This document shows, one piece after another, positions 27,361 to 36,068 of a stretch of DNA of 64,000 nt. Source of the DNA: Nitrospirillum viridazoti CBAmc (lineage in GTDB: Bacteria; Pseudomonadota; Alphaproteobacteria; Azospirillales; Azospirillaceae); assembly GCF_000730165.1 (NCBI RefSeq), contig NZ_CP022112.1, positions 186,001-250,000 on the forward strand, in the 5' to 3' direction. A model generated the notes under the pieces. That model had not been told where the DNA came from, searched no databases, and saw only the letters and a program-made list of their open reading frames with translations. The position numbers were made by a program, and so were the translations under genes. Within the stretch, counting starts at the first letter, position 1; each line of letters opens with the position of its first letter.

Positions 27361-28746
27361 ATGCGGATGGTTGGCCACGTCCTTTTCCGGACCACGCTGG
27401 CCTTGGCCACTGCGCTGGCCTGCGTGCCCGCCCGGGCGCAGCAGGCGGCGGACCAGCCCGGCTTCTGGGACCGTGATGGCCTGACGGGTAACTGGGGCGG
27501 CCTGCGCGGCCGGCTGGCGGATAACGGCGTGGCCCTGAACCTGGTCTATGTGGGCGAGGTGTTCGGCCTGACCCAGGGTGGGGTGAAGCGCGACACGGTC
27601 GGCGATGGCCGGTTCGAGGCGACGGTGGAGCTGGACGCCCAGACGGCCTTCGACTGGCACGGCCTGCTGTTCCACGCCACCGCCTACGGCATCCACGGCC
27701 ACGGGCTAAGCCGCTGCTGCCTGCAGAACATCGCCACCGTCAGCAATATCGAGGCGCTGCCCGGCGACCGCCTGTTCACCCTGTGGGCGCAGCAGGCCCT
27801 GTGGGACGGCCAGGTTTCCCTGCGCGTGGGCCAGCTGGCGGCGGATGATGAATTCGTCACCAGCCGGGGGGCCGCCCTGTTCGTGAACGGCACCTTCGGC
27901 TGGCAGGCCATCACCGGCGCCGACCTGCCGGGCGGCGGCCCGGCCTATCCCCTGGCGACGCCGGGCGCCCGCGTCCAGGTCTCCGCGACGCCGGAGCTGA
28001 CCGTCCTGGGCGCCGTCTTCTCCGGCAACCCGGCGGGCAGCGCGATCGGCGAGGCCCAGGCCCTGGACCCCAGCGGCACCACCTTCAGCTTCTCCGGCGA
28101 TGTCTTCACCATCGTGGAGGCGCAGTACCAGCCGGCGGTGGATGAGGGCGGCCCGTGGGGCAATGGCGGCCAGGCGCCGGTCTTCAAGCTGGGCGCCTGG
28201 TTCCACGGCGGCCCCTTCAGCGATGAGCACCACGCCGCCGGCGGCCAGACCCTGGCCGACCCAAGCTCCGGCGGCGTGCCGGCGACCCGGCGGAACGACT
28301 GGGGCGTCTATGGCGTGGCCGACGTGCCGCTGTGGCACACGGGCGACAAGCCGGACGGGGGCCTGGCCGCCTTCCTGCGCCTGGCGGGCGCGCCCGCCGA
28401 CCGCAACCTTATCGCCTTCTATGCCGATGGCGGGCTGACCTGGAAAGGCCTGCTGCCCGCCCGGGCCGACGACACCGCCGGCCTGGCCGTGGCCTATGCC
28501 CAGATCGGCTCCGCCGCCGCCGGCCTGGACCAGGACTACCGCCACTACGGCCGGCCCTACTATCCGGTGCGGGACCATGAGCTGCTGGTGGAGTTCAGCT
28601 ACCAGGCCGTGGTGGCCGGCTGGACCACGCTGCAACCCAATGTGCAGTATGTCGCGCACCCCGGCGGCAACGTCCTGGTGCCCGGCCGCACCACCCCGGT
28701 GGGCGACGGCCTGGTGCTGGGCCTGCGCACCAGCGTGCGCCTGTAG
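27361..28746 (+). CDS. OprB-like carbohydrate-selective porin
   Basis: 461 residues with a cleavable signal (LALATALACVPARAQQ). The mature protein opens with GFWDRDGLTGNWGGLRGRLADNGV, the hallmark of OprB porins, and continues with alternating amphipathic strands (FDWHGLLFHATAYGIHG, LWDGQVSLRVGQLAADDEF). It ends GLRTSVRL, lacking the usual terminal aromatic residue. It probably lets sugars or similar small solutes cross the outer membrane. Two strong hairpins follow. Confidence 0.88.
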   Translation: MRMVGHVLFRTTLALATALACVPARAQQAADQPGFWDRDGLTGNWGGLRGRLADNGVALNLVYVGEVFGLTQGGVKRDTVGDGRFEATVELDAQTAFDWHGLLFHATAYGIHGHGLSRCCLQNIATVSNIEALPGDRLFTLWAQQALWDGQVSLRVGQLAADDEFVTSRGAALFVNGTFGWQAITGADLPGGGPAYPLATPGARVQVSATPELTVLGAVFSGNPAGSAIGEAQALDPSGTTFSFSGDVFTIVEAQYQPAVDEGGPWGNGGQAPVFKLGAWFHGGPFSDEHHAAGGQTLADPSSGGVPATRRNDWGVYGVADVPLWHTGDKPDGGLAAFLRLAGAPADRNLIAFYADGGLTWKGLLPARADDTAGLAVAYAQIGSAAAGLDQDYRHYGRPYYPVRDHELLVEFSYQAVVAGWTTLQPNVQYVAHPGGNVLVPGRTTPVGDGLVLGLRTSVRL

Positions 28747-28753
28747 GCTGATG

Positions 28754-28795
28754 GCGAGAGCCGGCTGCGTAAAATCAGACGCAGCCGGCTCTCGC
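28754..28795. terminator. 17-bp perfect hairpin after porin gene
   Basis: Arms 28754-28770 and 28779-28795 (core GAGAGCCGGCTGCGT / ACGCAGCCGGCTCTC) pair perfectly around an AAAATCAG loop, 8 bp after the porin stop. No T-run. Confidence 0.65.
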
Positions 28796-28820
28796 TGAGC
28801 CTGTCCGCGAGCAGCTTCAC

Positions 28821-28846
28821 GCCCAAAGGTGATTCCACCTTTGGGC
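28821..28846. terminator. 11-bp hairpin before flavin reductase stop
   Basis: GCCCAAAGGTG (28821-28831), ATTC loop, CACCTTTGGGC (28836-28846). An outer GAGCAG/CTGCTC pair (28809-28814 with 28850-28855) can extend it through unequal internal loops. It abuts the stop of the minus-strand gene and probably ends both convergent transcripts. Confidence 0.6.
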
Positions 28847-28854
28847 GATCTGCT

Positions 28855-29397
28855 CTACAGCCCGCCGGGCAGCTTGGACCGCATCATCTTCTTCCGGTCC
28901 AGCACGGATCCATCAATGATGAAGGTGCCGTCGCCCACGGCATGCAGCATGCGGCGCTCCTCCCGGGCGGTATCGATATGGGCGGCGACGCCCTCCAGCA
29001 CGATGATGCCGTGCCGGTCGACGATGTCGATGACGCGGCACTCGATGTTGGCCAGGCATTCCCGGATCAAGGGGGGCCGGACATGCCGGGCCGGTGCCCG
29101 GCTCAGGCCGAATTTCGCGAACTTGTCCGTATCCCGGCCGGTGCAGGTGCCGATGCCGACGGCGGTGTCGATCAGGTCGGCCGTGGGGATGGACAGCACG
29201 CATTCCTTGGTGCCGACCAGGGCGGCATAGGAATAATTCCAGGGCCCTGTGGTGATGGCGAACGTCGCCGAGAAATCCAGCACCATGGTCCAGGTGATGG
29301 TCATCACGTTGTCCTTGTGGCCGTCATGGGTGGTGACCAGCACCACGGGCCCCGGCTCGATCAGGGTGAATGCCCGGCTGAGCGGTAGAACCTCCAT
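28855..29397 (-). CDS. flavin reductase-like FMN-binding protein
   Basis: 180 residues. The flavoprotein split-barrel pattern is visible: GPVVLVTTHDGHKDNVMTITWTMVLDFSA, ITTGPWNYSYAAL, ECVLSIPTADLIDTAVGIG, then the end of the barrel. This is the flavin reductase/DIM6-NTAB group, NAD(P)H:flavin oxidoreductases or FMN-dependent enzymes. I start at the ATG at 29397 because GGAGG lies 5 nt upstream; 29400 and 29409 are in-frame alternatives. It is a stand-alone gene convergent with the porin, so its partner is unknown. Confidence 0.85.
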   Translation of the reverse strand: MEVLPLSRAFTLIEPGPVVLVTTHDGHKDNVMTITWTMVLDFSATFAITTGPWNYSYAALVGTKECVLSIPTADLIDTAVGIGTCTGRDTDKFAKFGLSRAPARHVRPPLIRECLANIECRVIDIVDRHGIIVLEGVAAHIDTAREERRMLHAVGDGTFIIDGSVLDRKKMMRSKLPGGL

Positions 29398-29518
29398 CAT
29401 CCCCTCCATTCCGCCTGGCCGGCGGTAGGCCCGCGCGGCCTGATACGGCTATACTCCCACCCAGCGGGCCGAACGCCAAGGTGGCGGCCGAAGCGAATGG
29501 GAAGAGAGGGTGGGAAGC

Positions 29519-30478
29519 GTGGGCCTGGCGCGGATGGGAACGGTGTTGCTGCTCGGCGCCCTGATCCTGGGGCTGGCGCCGGCCCGGGCGGACGATGCCC
29601 CGGAGGTTCCCGCCTGGCTGGCCGCCCATGTCGGGGAGGGGGAGGGCCAGATCGCGCCCCTGGTCCTGGCCCGGGCGCAGGCGCTCTATCGGCGTAAGGT
29701 GGCGGAGGGCGCGGTGCGCAACCCCTGCTACTTCGCCATGGACGCGACGCGGCCCAACACCGCGGAGGATGGCGGACCCGGCCGCCGGTTCTATGTGATC
29801 TGTGAGGCGGCACGGACCTTCCAGGCCATTCCCGCCGGCCACGGCGCCGGGCGGCGCCTGGAAGGCTTGGCAGACTTCACCAATGGCCGCGACTGCGCCC
29901 GGAACTTCGGCAACGCCCAGGATTCGGAACTGACGGCCGGCGGCGCCTATGTCACGGCCGAGATCAAGGACAGCTTCAAGGGCTTCTACCGCGCGGCCGG
30001 CGGCGGCGACCTGCCCCTGGTGCGGTCCTTCGTGCAGTTCGAGGGGGAGGGCGACGCCGCCAACGCCCGTCCGCGCGCCATCGGCGGCCATGCCGCCCTG
30101 ACCCTGAAGGGCCTCTGCCGGCGCCGGGACCCGCACGACCCCCACGCCGATGACGGCGGCTATGTCCTGCAGGGCACGCTGGTGGACTACACCGGTGGCC
30201 GCAGCAACGGCTGCACCAGCTGGTCGCCCACCGACGCCGCCGCCCTCGTGGCTTCGGTGAAGGACGCGCCCACCACCCTGTACCTCTATCCCGAGGCCGC
30301 CGACATCGATGCCGTGGCCCATGGCGAGGCGGGCGCCTACTGGAACGCCGCCTGCCTGCGGGCCATCGGCTCCCCCGCCTACTGGCCCCAGGGGGCGCTG
30401 GCGCCGCTGATCGCCCAGTACCGGCGCGACCACCCCCCGCCGCCACCCCGGCCCATCCCCCTCTGCGCCGCGCCCTGA
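29519..30478 (+). CDS. murein L,D-transpeptidase-like protein, secreted
   Basis: 319 residues with a signal peptide (LLLGALILGLAPARA). The body has FYVICEAARTFQAIPAGHG, LADFTNGRDCARNFGNA.DS, the conserved RAIGGHAAL His region and GGRSNGCTSWS, where the Cys would be the nucleophile of a YkuD-type transpeptidase. The match is to the divergent YkuD_2-like family, so the enzyme assignment is inference from motif spacing. The C-terminus is Pro-rich. GTG 29519 has GAGAGGG upstream; ATG 29534 is the alternative. It would act on periplasmic peptidoglycan. Confidence 0.72.
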   Translation: MGLARMGTVLLLGALILGLAPARADDAPEVPAWLAAHVGEGEGQIAPLVLARAQALYRRKVAEGAVRNPCYFAMDATRPNTAEDGGPGRRFYVICEAARTFQAIPAGHGAGRRLEGLADFTNGRDCARNFGNAQDSELTAGGAYVTAEIKDSFKGFYRAAGGGDLPLVRSFVQFEGEGDAANARPRAIGGHAALTLKGLCRRRDPHDPHADDGGYVLQGTLVDYTGGRSNGCTSWSPTDAAALVASVKDAPTTLYLYPEAADIDAVAHGEAGAYWNAACLRAIGSPAYWPQGALAPLIAQYRRDHPPPPPRPIPLCAAP

Positions 30479-30523
30479 GGCCGGGCCGCCATCCTTATCT
30501 TTGCGGAAAGGAAACCCACGTCG

Positions 30524-31132
30524 ATGAGCCTCACAACATCCGCGCCCGACGGCCGCCCCCGCTGTGGCTGGTGCGCGGCGGCGCCGGAGTTCCTGCCCTA
30601 CCACGACCACGAATGGGGCTTCCCCGTGGGCGACGATCGCCGGCTGTTTGAGAAGCTGTGCCTGGAAGGCTTTCAGTCGGGCCTCAGCTGGCGCACCATC
30701 CTGGCCAAGCGCGAGAACTTCCGCGCCGCCTTCCACGGCTTCGACTTCGACCGCGTCGCCACCTTCACCGAGGCCGACGTCGCCCGCCTGCTGCGGGACG
30801 AGGGCATCATCCGCCACCGCGGCAAGATCGAGGCCGTCATCAACAACGCCGCCCGCGCCCAGGACTTGGTGCGCCAGGAGGGCTCGCTCGCCGCCTATCT
30901 CTGGCGCTTCGAGCCTAGGCCGGAGGACTGCGCCCCACCCCAGACCGTCTCCACCTCCCCCGCCTCCATCGCCCTGTCCAAGGACCTGAAGAAACGCGGC
31001 TGGAAATTCGTCGGCCCCACCACCGTCTTCGCCTTCATGCAGGCCATGGGGCTGATCAACGACCACGCCGAGGGTTGTGTGGTGCGGGAGGAGGCGGAGC
31101 GGGTTAGGGCGGGGTTCAGGCGGCCGGGGTGA
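30524..31132 (+). CDS. tag: DNA-3-methyladenine glycosylase I
   Basis: 202 residues. Removes 3-methyladenine from alkylated DNA. RCGWCAAAPEFLPYHDHEWGFPV at the start carries the zinc Cys and His, DDRRLFEKLCLEGFQSGLSW carries the catalytic-pocket Glu and Trp, and the C-terminal FVGPTTVFAFMQAMGLINDH plus EGCVV carries the second zinc His and Cys. Length and order are normal. The AT-rich AIPR insert begins a few bases after its stop. Confidence 0.96.
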   Translation: MSLTTSAPDGRPRCGWCAAAPEFLPYHDHEWGFPVGDDRRLFEKLCLEGFQSGLSWRTILAKRENFRAAFHGFDFDRVATFTEADVARLLRDEGIIRHRGKIEAVINNAARAQDLVRQEGSLAAYLWRFEPRPEDCAPPQTVSTSPASIALSKDLKKRGWKFVGPTTVFAFMQAMGLINDHAEGCVVREEAERVRAGFRRPG

Positions 31133-31238
31133 GGGGTAATCTTTCTTCTATGGGTGGTGGATAGAATTTCAATTAGCATTTTAATTGTTTTATAGAGGGG
31201 CCTAACCATTAGATATCTTGAATGTGATTGCCTTTCTG

Positions 31239-31279
31239 ATGCAGGTTTCCAACCTGGGGTGGTTGCGCTCGACCTGCAT
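31239..31279. promoter_or_regulatory. nested inverted repeats upstream of AIPR gene
   Basis: ATGCAGGT (31239-31246) and ACCTGCAT (31272-31279) are perfect 8-bp arms. Inside, CAACC (31250-31254) pairs with GGTTG (31261-31265). The fold ends 24 nt before the start codon; it could be an operator or a leader hairpin controlling the AIPR gene. Confidence 0.5.
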
Positions 31280-31302
31280 ATCAAATTCTCTGAGGTGATT
31301 AG

Positions 31303-33015
31303 ATGAGTTATATTGATTTATTTAAAAAAGAATCATCATTAATCTCCAAGCTCGGAATTGAACAAGCTCATACGGCCTGGGTTATGGCTCGTTATCTAGA
31401 AGAGGCAGATATTGGCGCCTTGGCAGCAAACGCTCTTACAGACGGACCAAACGACAAGAAGATAGATTTTATATACTTAGACCATGATGGGAAAAGAATA
31501 ATATTTGCGCAGGGATTTTTTGCAAATAAAGCTAGAGATGAGGCTCCAGCAAATAAGGCATCTGACCTGAACACTGCGGCTGCTTGGCTTTTATCTGGTG
31601 ATTTGTCCGTCGTTCCGGACCAAATGCGCTTAATAATGGAGGAATGTCGGGTTGCATTAGAGGTTGATGGAGTGGATTCAATTGAATTATTTTATATACA
31701 TAATCTTCCGGAATCCGTAAATGTTGCTAGGGAATTGCAGACTGTTGAGGACAACATAAAAAAGATATTGGGAGGCAGGGCGATTACGGTGAGGGCTGTG
31801 GAGTTGGGGATTGCTAAGATCCAGCATTTATCTGATTCTCAAGACTCTCATATTGAGGTGAAAGATGATATAGAATTTCCGGCAAAGATTGCTTTCCAAG
31901 AGAATGGACCCAATTGGAGAGCTTATGTTGCGTCTGTTCCTGGCATTTGGCTGCATTCTGTCTTTAATAAATACTCGGATAGCTTGTTCTCGGCAAATTA
32001 CCGCGGTTATCTCGGTGGTGGCCGCCGGCGTAGAGTTAATACGGGAATACGTGAATCGGCAGAGACACGGCCTGCCGATTTTTGGGCATTTAATAACGGA
32101 ATCACCATATTAACGAAGGGATTTAAAATCGACAAATCTGGTACTCCTGTTATATCTGGAATGTCGGTTATAAATGGGGCACAGACGACAGGCTCTATTG
32201 GTTCTGTTGATATAGGTAAGAAAAATATTTCAGATCTTAGAGTGCTCTGCCGAGTTATAGAAAGTTCCGACTCTGCAACAATCGACGAAATTGTCAAATT
32301 CAATAATACACAAAATGCTATTACGAGCTGGGATCAATACAGTAACGATCCTGACCAAAAAAGACTTGTTCAGGAATTTCGTGACCTTGGATTTGTTTAC
32401 AATATTAAAAGGGGATTTGTTGGCGAAGGGGATCAGCTCGGTATTGACGAAGTAATACAGCCTCTACTGGCATATCATGGGCGCCCTCTAGACGCCAATC
32501 GCGGCAAGAATCAAATTTTTGATCGTAAACAGTTATACCAAAACGCCTTTGATGGGAAGAAGGCGAGGCATGTATTATTCGTTTATTCTTTAGGTAAGGC
32601 GATTGATGAGCGACGGCTTGCGTTGAAGAACAAATCGAACGAAGGTTCTTTGTTGCAGGTAGAGAGTGATCAATTATCTTTAATGAGGAATTTAAAATTT
32701 AAGGCTTTTTTTACTGCTATGGTGGCGTCTACTATAGAAACTGCCTTGGGGAAAAAATGTGATGCACAAACGATTGGATTCTCCCATGAGGCGTCTATGT
32801 CCAATACTCTTGTAGAACTTATTGCACGTTGGTCGCCTGTAGTTGACACTTTACTTGCATTAATTACGGCGACAGATTCTGTTAAGGACTTCGGGGTGAT
32901 GTTGTCGGACGACACATTCATTCCAAATTTGGCAAAGCAAGTGAACGCTTTACTGCATGCTATGGGGGCAGCCTCAAAACATTCCGCTTTTGCTGAGCTT
33001 GTCACAGGAACCTAA
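31303..33015 (+). CDS. AIPR-family protein (abortive infection / phage resistance type)
   Basis: 570 residues. FWAFNNGITILTKGF and VINGAQTTGSI (about residues 265-300), then KFNNTQNAITSWDQYSNDPDQ, are the hallmark of the AIPR family, members of which occur in phage-resistance plasmids and defence loci. The N-terminus, NDKKIDFIYLDHDGKRIIFAQGFF (residues 50-73), has the shape of a PD-(D/E)xK nuclease core (Asp55, Gln70), but the expected Lys two residues after Gln is Phe72, so it may be degenerate. GAGGTGA precedes the ATG. The gene is very AT-rich with TTA/ATA/AAA codons, unlike every neighbour, and has no partner gene: a recent transfer. Anti-phage activity is inferred, not shown. Confidence 0.88.
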   Translation: MSYIDLFKKESSLISKLGIEQAHTAWVMARYLEEADIGALAANALTDGPNDKKIDFIYLDHDGKRIIFAQGFFANKARDEAPANKASDLNTAAAWLLSGDLSVVPDQMRLIMEECRVALEVDGVDSIELFYIHNLPESVNVARELQTVEDNIKKILGGRAITVRAVELGIAKIQHLSDSQDSHIEVKDDIEFPAKIAFQENGPNWRAYVASVPGIWLHSVFNKYSDSLFSANYRGYLGGGRRRRVNTGIRESAETRPADFWAFNNGITILTKGFKIDKSGTPVISGMSVINGAQTTGSIGSVDIGKKNISDLRVLCRVIESSDSATIDEIVKFNNTQNAITSWDQYSNDPDQKRLVQEFRDLGFVYNIKRGFVGEGDQLGIDEVIQPLLAYHGRPLDANRGKNQIFDRKQLYQNAFDGKKARHVLFVYSLGKAIDERRLALKNKSNEGSLLQVESDQLSLMRNLKFKAFFTAMVASTIETALGKKCDAQTIGFSHEASMSNTLVELIARWSPVVDTLLALITATDSVKDFGVMLSDDTFIPNLAKQVNALLHAMGAASKHSAFAELVTGT

Positions 33016-33021
33016 AGGTTC
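33008..33021. repeat. palindrome overlapping the AIPR stop codon
   Basis: GAACCT-AA-AGGTTC, a perfect dyad spanning TAA at 33013-33015. It lies at the right end of the AT-rich insert and might be a transcript end or an integration scar. Confidence 0.4.
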
Positions 33022-33135
33022 ATACCACTACGGCACCCCACCCATACGCGAATGCCTCGCAGAATCATCCTTGCCTCTGCGAACGCCTCTCACTATCTTA
33101 GGCGTCAGATCAGCCTCTGGGTGGATGCCTGCGCC

Positions 33136-33336
33136 ATGTACGTCTGCGTCTGTAACGCCATCAACTGCCGTACCGTCCGCACCCATATCGGGGCGGGGGC
33201 GCAGAGCGTGGGGGCGGTGTTCAAGGCCCAGGGGTGCTCGCCCCGCTGCGGCAAATGCTTCGACACCATGCGTGAGATGATCCAGGAAGGTCAGCCGGCC
33301 AACATGTCCGAACCTGTGCTGCGCGCGGCGGAATAA
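33136..33336 (+). CDS. bfd: bacterioferritin-associated ferredoxin
   Basis: A 66-residue [2Fe-2S] protein that reduces bacterioferritin to release iron. The start MYVCVCNAINCRTV gives Cys4 and Cys6; GCSPRCGKCF gives the second ligand pair. Upstream in-frame codons to 33052 carry no ferredoxin character. The gene is separated from bfr by the porin, tag and the AIPR insert, but a functional link is expected. It is followed by a strong terminator. Confidence 0.92.
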   Translation: MYVCVCNAINCRTVRTHIGAGAQSVGAVFKAQGCSPRCGKCFDTMREMIQEGQPANMSEPVLRAAE

Positions 33337-33380
33337 GCGGGCTTCACGCTCCGCCTTTCCTGCAAAGGCGCTTCAAAGGA

Positions 33381-33412
33381 AAAGCCACCGACCCGGCGGG
33401 ATCGGTGGCTTT
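33381..33412. terminator. terminator between bfd and the peptidase gene
   Basis: AAAGCCACCGA (33381-33391) pairs with TCGGTGGCTTT (33402-33412); A-rich before and T-rich after, so probably bidirectional. Confidence 0.8.
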
Positions 33413-33443
33413 GTCGTTTCCGGGGCTGGCCGCCCGGGCGGCC

Positions 33444-35807
33444 TTACGGCGTTCCGGCCTGCGGGGCGCCGCCCGCCGTTACGGCACCAGGGCTGCCGGC
33501 CGGCCGCAGGGTGCGGTCGAAGAAGTCCAGCATGGTGTTGTAGCGGTGGATGTTGGCGTAGGTGTCGTAGAAGCCGTGGCGCTGGCCCGGATAGGTCATC
33601 AGATCGAATTGCGTCTCCTGCTGCTGCAGGGCGCGCAGCAGCTTGGTGGTGTTGTCGAAGAAGACATTGTCGTCGGCCATGCCGTGGATGACCATCAGGC
33701 GGCCCTTGATGTTCTTCAAATCCTTGAAGACGCTGGAGTCCTCATAGGCCGTGCCGTCCTTGGGCTCGCCCAGGTAGCGCTCGGTGTAGGCGGTGTCGTA
33801 GAGGCGCCAGTCGGTCACCGGCGCGCCGGCGGCACCGGCGGCGAAGACGCCCGGGGCGCGGGTCAGCATGATGATGGTCATGAAGCCGCCGTGGCTGTGG
33901 CCGAAAAAGCCTAGGTGCTGACCGTCCACGAAAGGCAGGGACTTCAGGTAATTGGCGCCCTTCACCTGGTCCGCCACCTCCACCGAGCCGAAATGGTGGT
34001 ATGTCGCCGACAGGAAGGCCTGGCCCCGGTGCGGCGTGCCCCGGTTGTCCAGCACCATGACGACGTAGCCGTTGCGCGCCAGCACTTGGGTGAAGCCCGT
34101 CTGGGCATCGCCCCAGGCGTGGGTCACCAGGGCCGCCGCCGGGCCGCCATAGGCGTTGACGATGGCGGGATACTTCCTGCCGCTGGCTTTGGCCGCCTCT
34201 CGGGCCCCCCGCGGCACCAGCATCATGTAGTGCAGGTCGCTGCCGTCATCGGCCTTCAGCACGCCGTATTCCGGCTGGATTTCCCCGGCCAGGTAGGGCG
34301 CGAAGGGATGGCTGTCGTCCAGCTTGTTCTCGATCAGCCAGGTCACGCGGTTGCCCTTGGCGTCCTCCACCGACAGCTGCGGCGGCTGGTGCGGGCCGGA
34401 ATAGCTGTGCAGCCAGCTGCCCCCCTTGGCCGCCATGACGGCGCCGTGCCAGCCGTCCGCGGTGGTCAGGGCCTTCACGTCGCCCTTGGCCAGGCCCACG
34501 GAATAGACGTGGTGGTCCAGCGGCCCCTCGCGGAAGCCGGTGAAGAAGACGCGGGCCCCCGTCTCATCCACCCCGGCCACGGCGTCCACCATCCAGTCGC
34601 CCTTGGTCAGGGCGCGGCAGTTGGCGGCCTCATGGTCGCAGAGGTAGAGGTGTTTGAAGCCCGTGCGCTCCGACGCCCACAGGATCTTGCCGTTGGCCAG
34701 CGTCCGCAGATCCTCGTGCAGATTCAGGAAGGTCTTGCTCTCTTCCGTCAGCAGGGTGCGCACGGCGCCGGTGGCGGGGTTCACGGCCAAGAGGTCCAGG
34801 CGCTTCTGGTCCCGGCTCAGGCGCTGCACCAGCGCTTCCGACCCGTCGCGGCGCCAGTCCACGCGTGCCAGGTAATAGCCGGCGGGATCACCCAGGTTGA
34901 CGCTGGCCACCCTGCCGCTGGCGGCGTCCATGATCTGCAGCGTCACCTTGGCGTTGGGGCCGCCGGCGAAGGGATAGCGCTGCGGCACCACCGTCACGCC
35001 CTCGGCGCCGTAATCATAACGGCTGACCAGCGGCACGTCGGACTCGTCCACGCGGGTATAGGCGATGTAGCGGGCGCCGGGCGACCACCAATAGCCGGTG
35101 TTGCGCTTCAGCTCCTCCTGCGCCACGAACTCCGCCGTGCCGTAGGACAGGGTGCCGGCGCCGTCGTGGGTCAGGGCGCGTTCCTGGCCCTGGGCCAGGT
35201 CGTAGACATACAGGTTGTTGCCGCGCACATAGGTCACCAGCTTGCCGCCGGGGGCGAAGCGGGCGTCGATGGCCGCGTCCTTGGTGGCGGCGCTGTCGGT
35301 GATGCGCTTCGGGCTGCCGCCCAGGGGCATGACGAAGACGTCGCCCGCCATGGGGAACAGCAGGGTGCGCCCCTCATCATCCCAGCCATAATCGACGATG
35401 CCGGTGTCGCGGATGCGCTGGCGTTCGCGGCGGCCGCGCTCCTCCTCGCTTTCCTTGGCGCTGAACTGGTTGCTGTCGACCAGCAGGCGGTCGGTGCTGG
35501 CCTTGATGTCATAGGCCCACAGGTCGGTCTTGTTGGCGTCGTCGGCCTTGGCCTTCAGATAGGTGACCAGGGTTCCGTCGGGGGAGAATTTCACACCGCG
35601 CGCCCGGGGGCCGTTCAGCGCCGGGCTGCCCAGCATGCGCTCCACCGTCAGGGCGGGCCCGGACCCCGCCGGCGTGTCGGCCGCCAGGACGGGCATCGTC
35701 ATCAACGCGCCCGCCAGAACCGTTCCCGCCAGAACCTTTCCTGCCAGAATGTGACGCCAAGCCCCCATCGCCGCGCCGCCGCGGCCGGCGCGCCCCACCA
35801 TTCCCAT
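33444..35807 (-). CDS. S9 family peptidase, dipeptidyl-peptidase IV type, secreted
   Basis: 787 residues. The signal peptide (ILAGKVLAGTVLAGALMTMPVLAAD) is followed by an N-terminal beta-propeller with GYWWSPGARYIAYTRVDESDVP (the DPP-IV substrate-Glu region is the EELKRNTG just before) and a C-terminal alpha/beta hydrolase domain. Catalytic triad: Ser in GFFGHSHGGF, Asp in GMADDNVFF, His in GQRHGF. GHSHG replaces the commoner GWSYG. The start is ATG 35807, with GGAGG 5 nt upstream; about 295 more codons upstream in frame overlap the next gene and are not coding. It likely trims Xaa-Pro dipeptides in the periplasm. Confidence 0.93.
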   Translation of the reverse strand: MGMVGRAGRGGAAMGAWRHILAGKVLAGTVLAGALMTMPVLAADTPAGSGPALTVERMLGSPALNGPRARGVKFSPDGTLVTYLKAKADDANKTDLWAYDIKASTDRLLVDSNQFSAKESEEERGRRERQRIRDTGIVDYGWDDEGRTLLFPMAGDVFVMPLGGSPKRITDSAATKDAAIDARFAPGGKLVTYVRGNNLYVYDLAQGQERALTHDGAGTLSYGTAEFVAQEELKRNTGYWWSPGARYIAYTRVDESDVPLVSRYDYGAEGVTVVPQRYPFAGGPNAKVTLQIMDAASGRVASVNLGDPAGYYLARVDWRRDGSEALVQRLSRDQKRLDLLAVNPATGAVRTLLTEESKTFLNLHEDLRTLANGKILWASERTGFKHLYLCDHEAANCRALTKGDWMVDAVAGVDETGARVFFTGFREGPLDHHVYSVGLAKGDVKALTTADGWHGAVMAAKGGSWLHSYSGPHQPPQLSVEDAKGNRVTWLIENKLDDSHPFAPYLAGEIQPEYGVLKADDGSDLHYMMLVPRGAREAAKASGRKYPAIVNAYGGPAAALVTHAWGDAQTGFTQVLARNGYVVMVLDNRGTPHRGQAFLSATYHHFGSVEVADQVKGANYLKSLPFVDGQHLGFFGHSHGGFMTIIMLTRAPGVFAAGAAGAPVTDWRLYDTAYTERYLGEPKDGTAYEDSSVFKDLKNIKGRLMVIHGMADDNVFFDNTTKLLRALQQQETQFDLMTYPGQRHGFYDTYANIHRYNTMLDFFDRTLRPAGSPGAVTAGGAPQAGTP

Positions 35808-36068
35808 ATCGACCTCCCGAGGCGGCGCGCCATTGCAGGCCGGCGCCGCTGGTTTAGACCCAAGCTGCCCGGCACCGTATCTGATGCGGCGGACAAATGT
35901 AAACGGGAGGCCTGTAGGCGGCGCCGCCGGCGGCGGCCGGCACCCTGTGCCAAAGCGTTGTTTTGAAATTGTTGTTTTGGGCGGGGCGCGGGCGGATGAT
36001 GACGGCCAAGAACGGCGCCGGGCAACGGACGCCAGCATTGGGGGACGGTGGGGGCGGAGGGGGATGCC

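Noticed and set aside
31889-32113. Second frame inside the AIPR gene
   Set aside because: Internal shadow; the 570-residue frame accounts for the region.
33915-35966. Long plus-strand open frame opposite the S9 peptidase
   Set aside because: Same antisense effect; the peptidase on the minus strand has a full catalytic triad and signal peptide.
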